From the NCBI GenBank assembly GCA_937125455.1, contig CAKZLK010000061.1, forward strand, positions 1 through 64,000: a stretch of 64,000 bases of DNA. The letters run 5' to 3'. The stretch's first letter is position 1. Each line of letters begins with the position of its first letter. A program made the position numbers and the translations under genes. Below the pieces are notes generated by a model, which saw only the letters and a list, made by a program, of their open reading frames with translations, ran no database searches and had not been told where the DNA came from. Source of the stretch: an uncultured Aequorivita sp. (GTDB lineage Bacteria > Bacteroidota > Bacteroidia > Flavobacteriales > Flavobacteriaceae). Shown here piece by piece: positions 63,134 to 64,000 of the stretch.

Positions 63134-64000
63134 TCATAACTCTTCTAAGTATTTGTTAATATCAAAATCCTTAAATTCTTTAGAATAAGAAACATATAAA
63201 GGATGTCTAGGATGTCCATATTTAGTAGTATCGTCATAATGAAGCCATCTATATGAAGCATCGAAATTTTTAGAAAGTTCTTCTAAACAATCTTTAAGAA
63301 AAGGACGATGCTCAATGGTAGTACCCCAAGCAGCCCAAATGTCTTTAAATTTATACATTTTAAGAACTTCTTGAATAGCTTTGTTATTTGCTTTAATACC
63401 ATCATCATTACTGACCAAATCAATATTATTAGGATAAGTGTCACGCTGGGGATAAATATTGAGCATTAACCATCCATCGTAGCCGTTTAACTCAGCAATC
63501 CTGTTTACTTTTTTTAAAGTTGAATCAAGTCCTTCTGGAGTGGCAGTGCTCGGATTAATTCCTATACAAATGAGATTTCGAGTACCTATCCGCCCTAAAG
63601 TATACCTACTACTATTATCTTCATTATGTTCATAAACCCATTTATATTTATTGGACGACAATTTTAAAAAATAGTATCTCCCAACAGTAGTCCAATTGAA
63701 AACATAACTACCTCTTAAATTAATATCTACATCATATCCACCAATTGGAGTGTTTAGAGTAATTCCATTAGTAAATGATTTTCCATCAGAAATATCAAAG
63801 TCCCATTTCTTACCTAATTTTTTTTGAGGAAAAACCAAACGTTTTAAATCTGTCATAACTAATACAATACCATCAATATAATTTTCAGTAAATGAATAGT
63901 GCTCTAGTAATTGAAGATCCTCATAAACGTCTTTCATAAATATATCTGAAGCACCCCGTTTACCACCACTAGAAGCATATTCTTTATAGCATTTCATTTC
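63134..64000 (-). CDS. PD-(D/E)xK-like nuclease fused to DUF1643 (partial, 5' end outside window)
   Basis: The C-terminal ~150 residues are DUF1643: LGRIGTRNLICIGINPSTAT, DGWLMLNIYPQRD, IWAAWGTTIEHRPFLKDC and a GHPRHPLY loop. The N-terminal part resembles a type II-like nuclease: the last complete codons of the window read E-M-K-C (codon GAA at 63,998-64,000), giving an E-x-K pair, followed by YASSGGKRGASDIFMKDVYE. The Met at 63,997 is therefore internal and the gene continues to the right. Probably a nuclease effector of the same cargo. Confidence 0.65.
   Translation of the reverse strand, partial: EMKCYKEYASSGGKRGASDIFMKDVYEDLQLLEHYSFTENYIDGIVLVMTDLKRLVFPQKKLGKKWDFDISDGKSFTNGITLNTPIGGYDVDINLRGSYVFNWTTVGRYYFLKLSSNKYKWVYEHNEDNSSRYTLGRIGTRNLICIGINPSTATPEGLDSTLKKVNRIAELNGYDGWLMLNIYPQRDTYPNNIDLVSNDDGIKANNKAIQEVLKMYKFKDIWAAWGTTIEHRPFLKDCLEELSKNFDASYRWLHYDDTTKYGHPRHPLYVSYSKEFKDFDINKYLEEL

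Larger units (their letters stand above)
49765..64000. mobile_element. Integrative element / genomic island (continues past window)
   Basis: Starts at tRNA-flank-like repeats, then tyrosine recombinase, unknown protein, excisionase-like HTH, SF3-like ATPase, origin-like repeats, small genes and a markedly AT-rich cargo of two STAND NTPases and a nuclease-DUF1643 fusion. No relaxase, portal or capsid gene is seen, so it is more like a satellite or mobilisable island than a complete conjugative element or phage. The right end is outside the window. Confidence 0.75.

Overview
Most of this window reads as the chromosome of a marine or aquatic Flavobacteriaceae bacterium (Bacteroidota). The evidence is a type IX secretion C-terminal sorting domain, flavobacterial promoter boxes (TAnnTTTG), many TTG starts with weak Shine-Dalgarno sequences, DUF4412 and TPR-HTH proteins, FtsX/MacB-type permeases ending in the NPVKSLRTE signature, and dispersed short palindromic repeats. 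The first ~3.7 kb look different: stronger Shine-Dalgarno sequences, a SufR-like regulator, two VOC proteins and decayed genes of gammaproteobacterial flavour. A breakpoint is suspected near 3,680. It could be real transfer or an assembly join.

Layout. 1-3,680: SufR-like regulator divergent from two VOC genes, then a gene graveyard (decayed serine recombinase, interrupted orphan gene). 3,545-7,936: restriction-modification cluster with a GHKL ATPase, a DNA cytosine methyltransferase, a small unknown protein and an HNH endonuclease. 8,871-11,547: NtrY/NtrC-type two-component system. 11,752-23,895: divergent efflux operon (adaptor, two ATPases, three FtsX-like permeases, TolC), interrupted after its first gene by an S23-type four-helix-bundle gene flanked by heptanucleotide arrays. 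24,092-36,012: housekeeping and redox genes, including aconitase, LLM and old-yellow-enzyme oxidoreductases, an MBL-fold hydrolase, a HAD phosphatase and an exonuclease-GIY-YIG fusion. 36,257-42,841: haem uptake locus (TonB-dependent receptor, HmuT, HmuU, HmuV, TonB-like protein). 43,000-49,456: miscellaneous metabolism, a type IX-secreted beta-helix protein and an EEP-family protein.

49,500-64,000 and beyond: an integrative element. Its left edge carries repeated terminator modules that look like the 3' flank of a minus-strand tRNA-Ser. Next come a tyrosine recombinase with a three-site operator, an excisionase-like HTH protein, an SF3-like replication ATPase followed by repeats that may be an origin, and small genes including a lipoprotein lacking an ATG start.

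The AT-rich cargo beyond 56 kb is the most promising part for undescribed biology. It holds a 1,161-residue membrane STAND NTPase with a large extracytoplasmic region and a cytoplasmic NACHT-like domain, and convergent to it a NACHT-TOPRIM fusion coupled to a small, frameshifted gene that conventional gene calling would miss. The window ends inside a PD-(D/E)xK-like nuclease fused to DUF1643. Together these look like an anti-phage defence cargo; that role is inferred, not shown.
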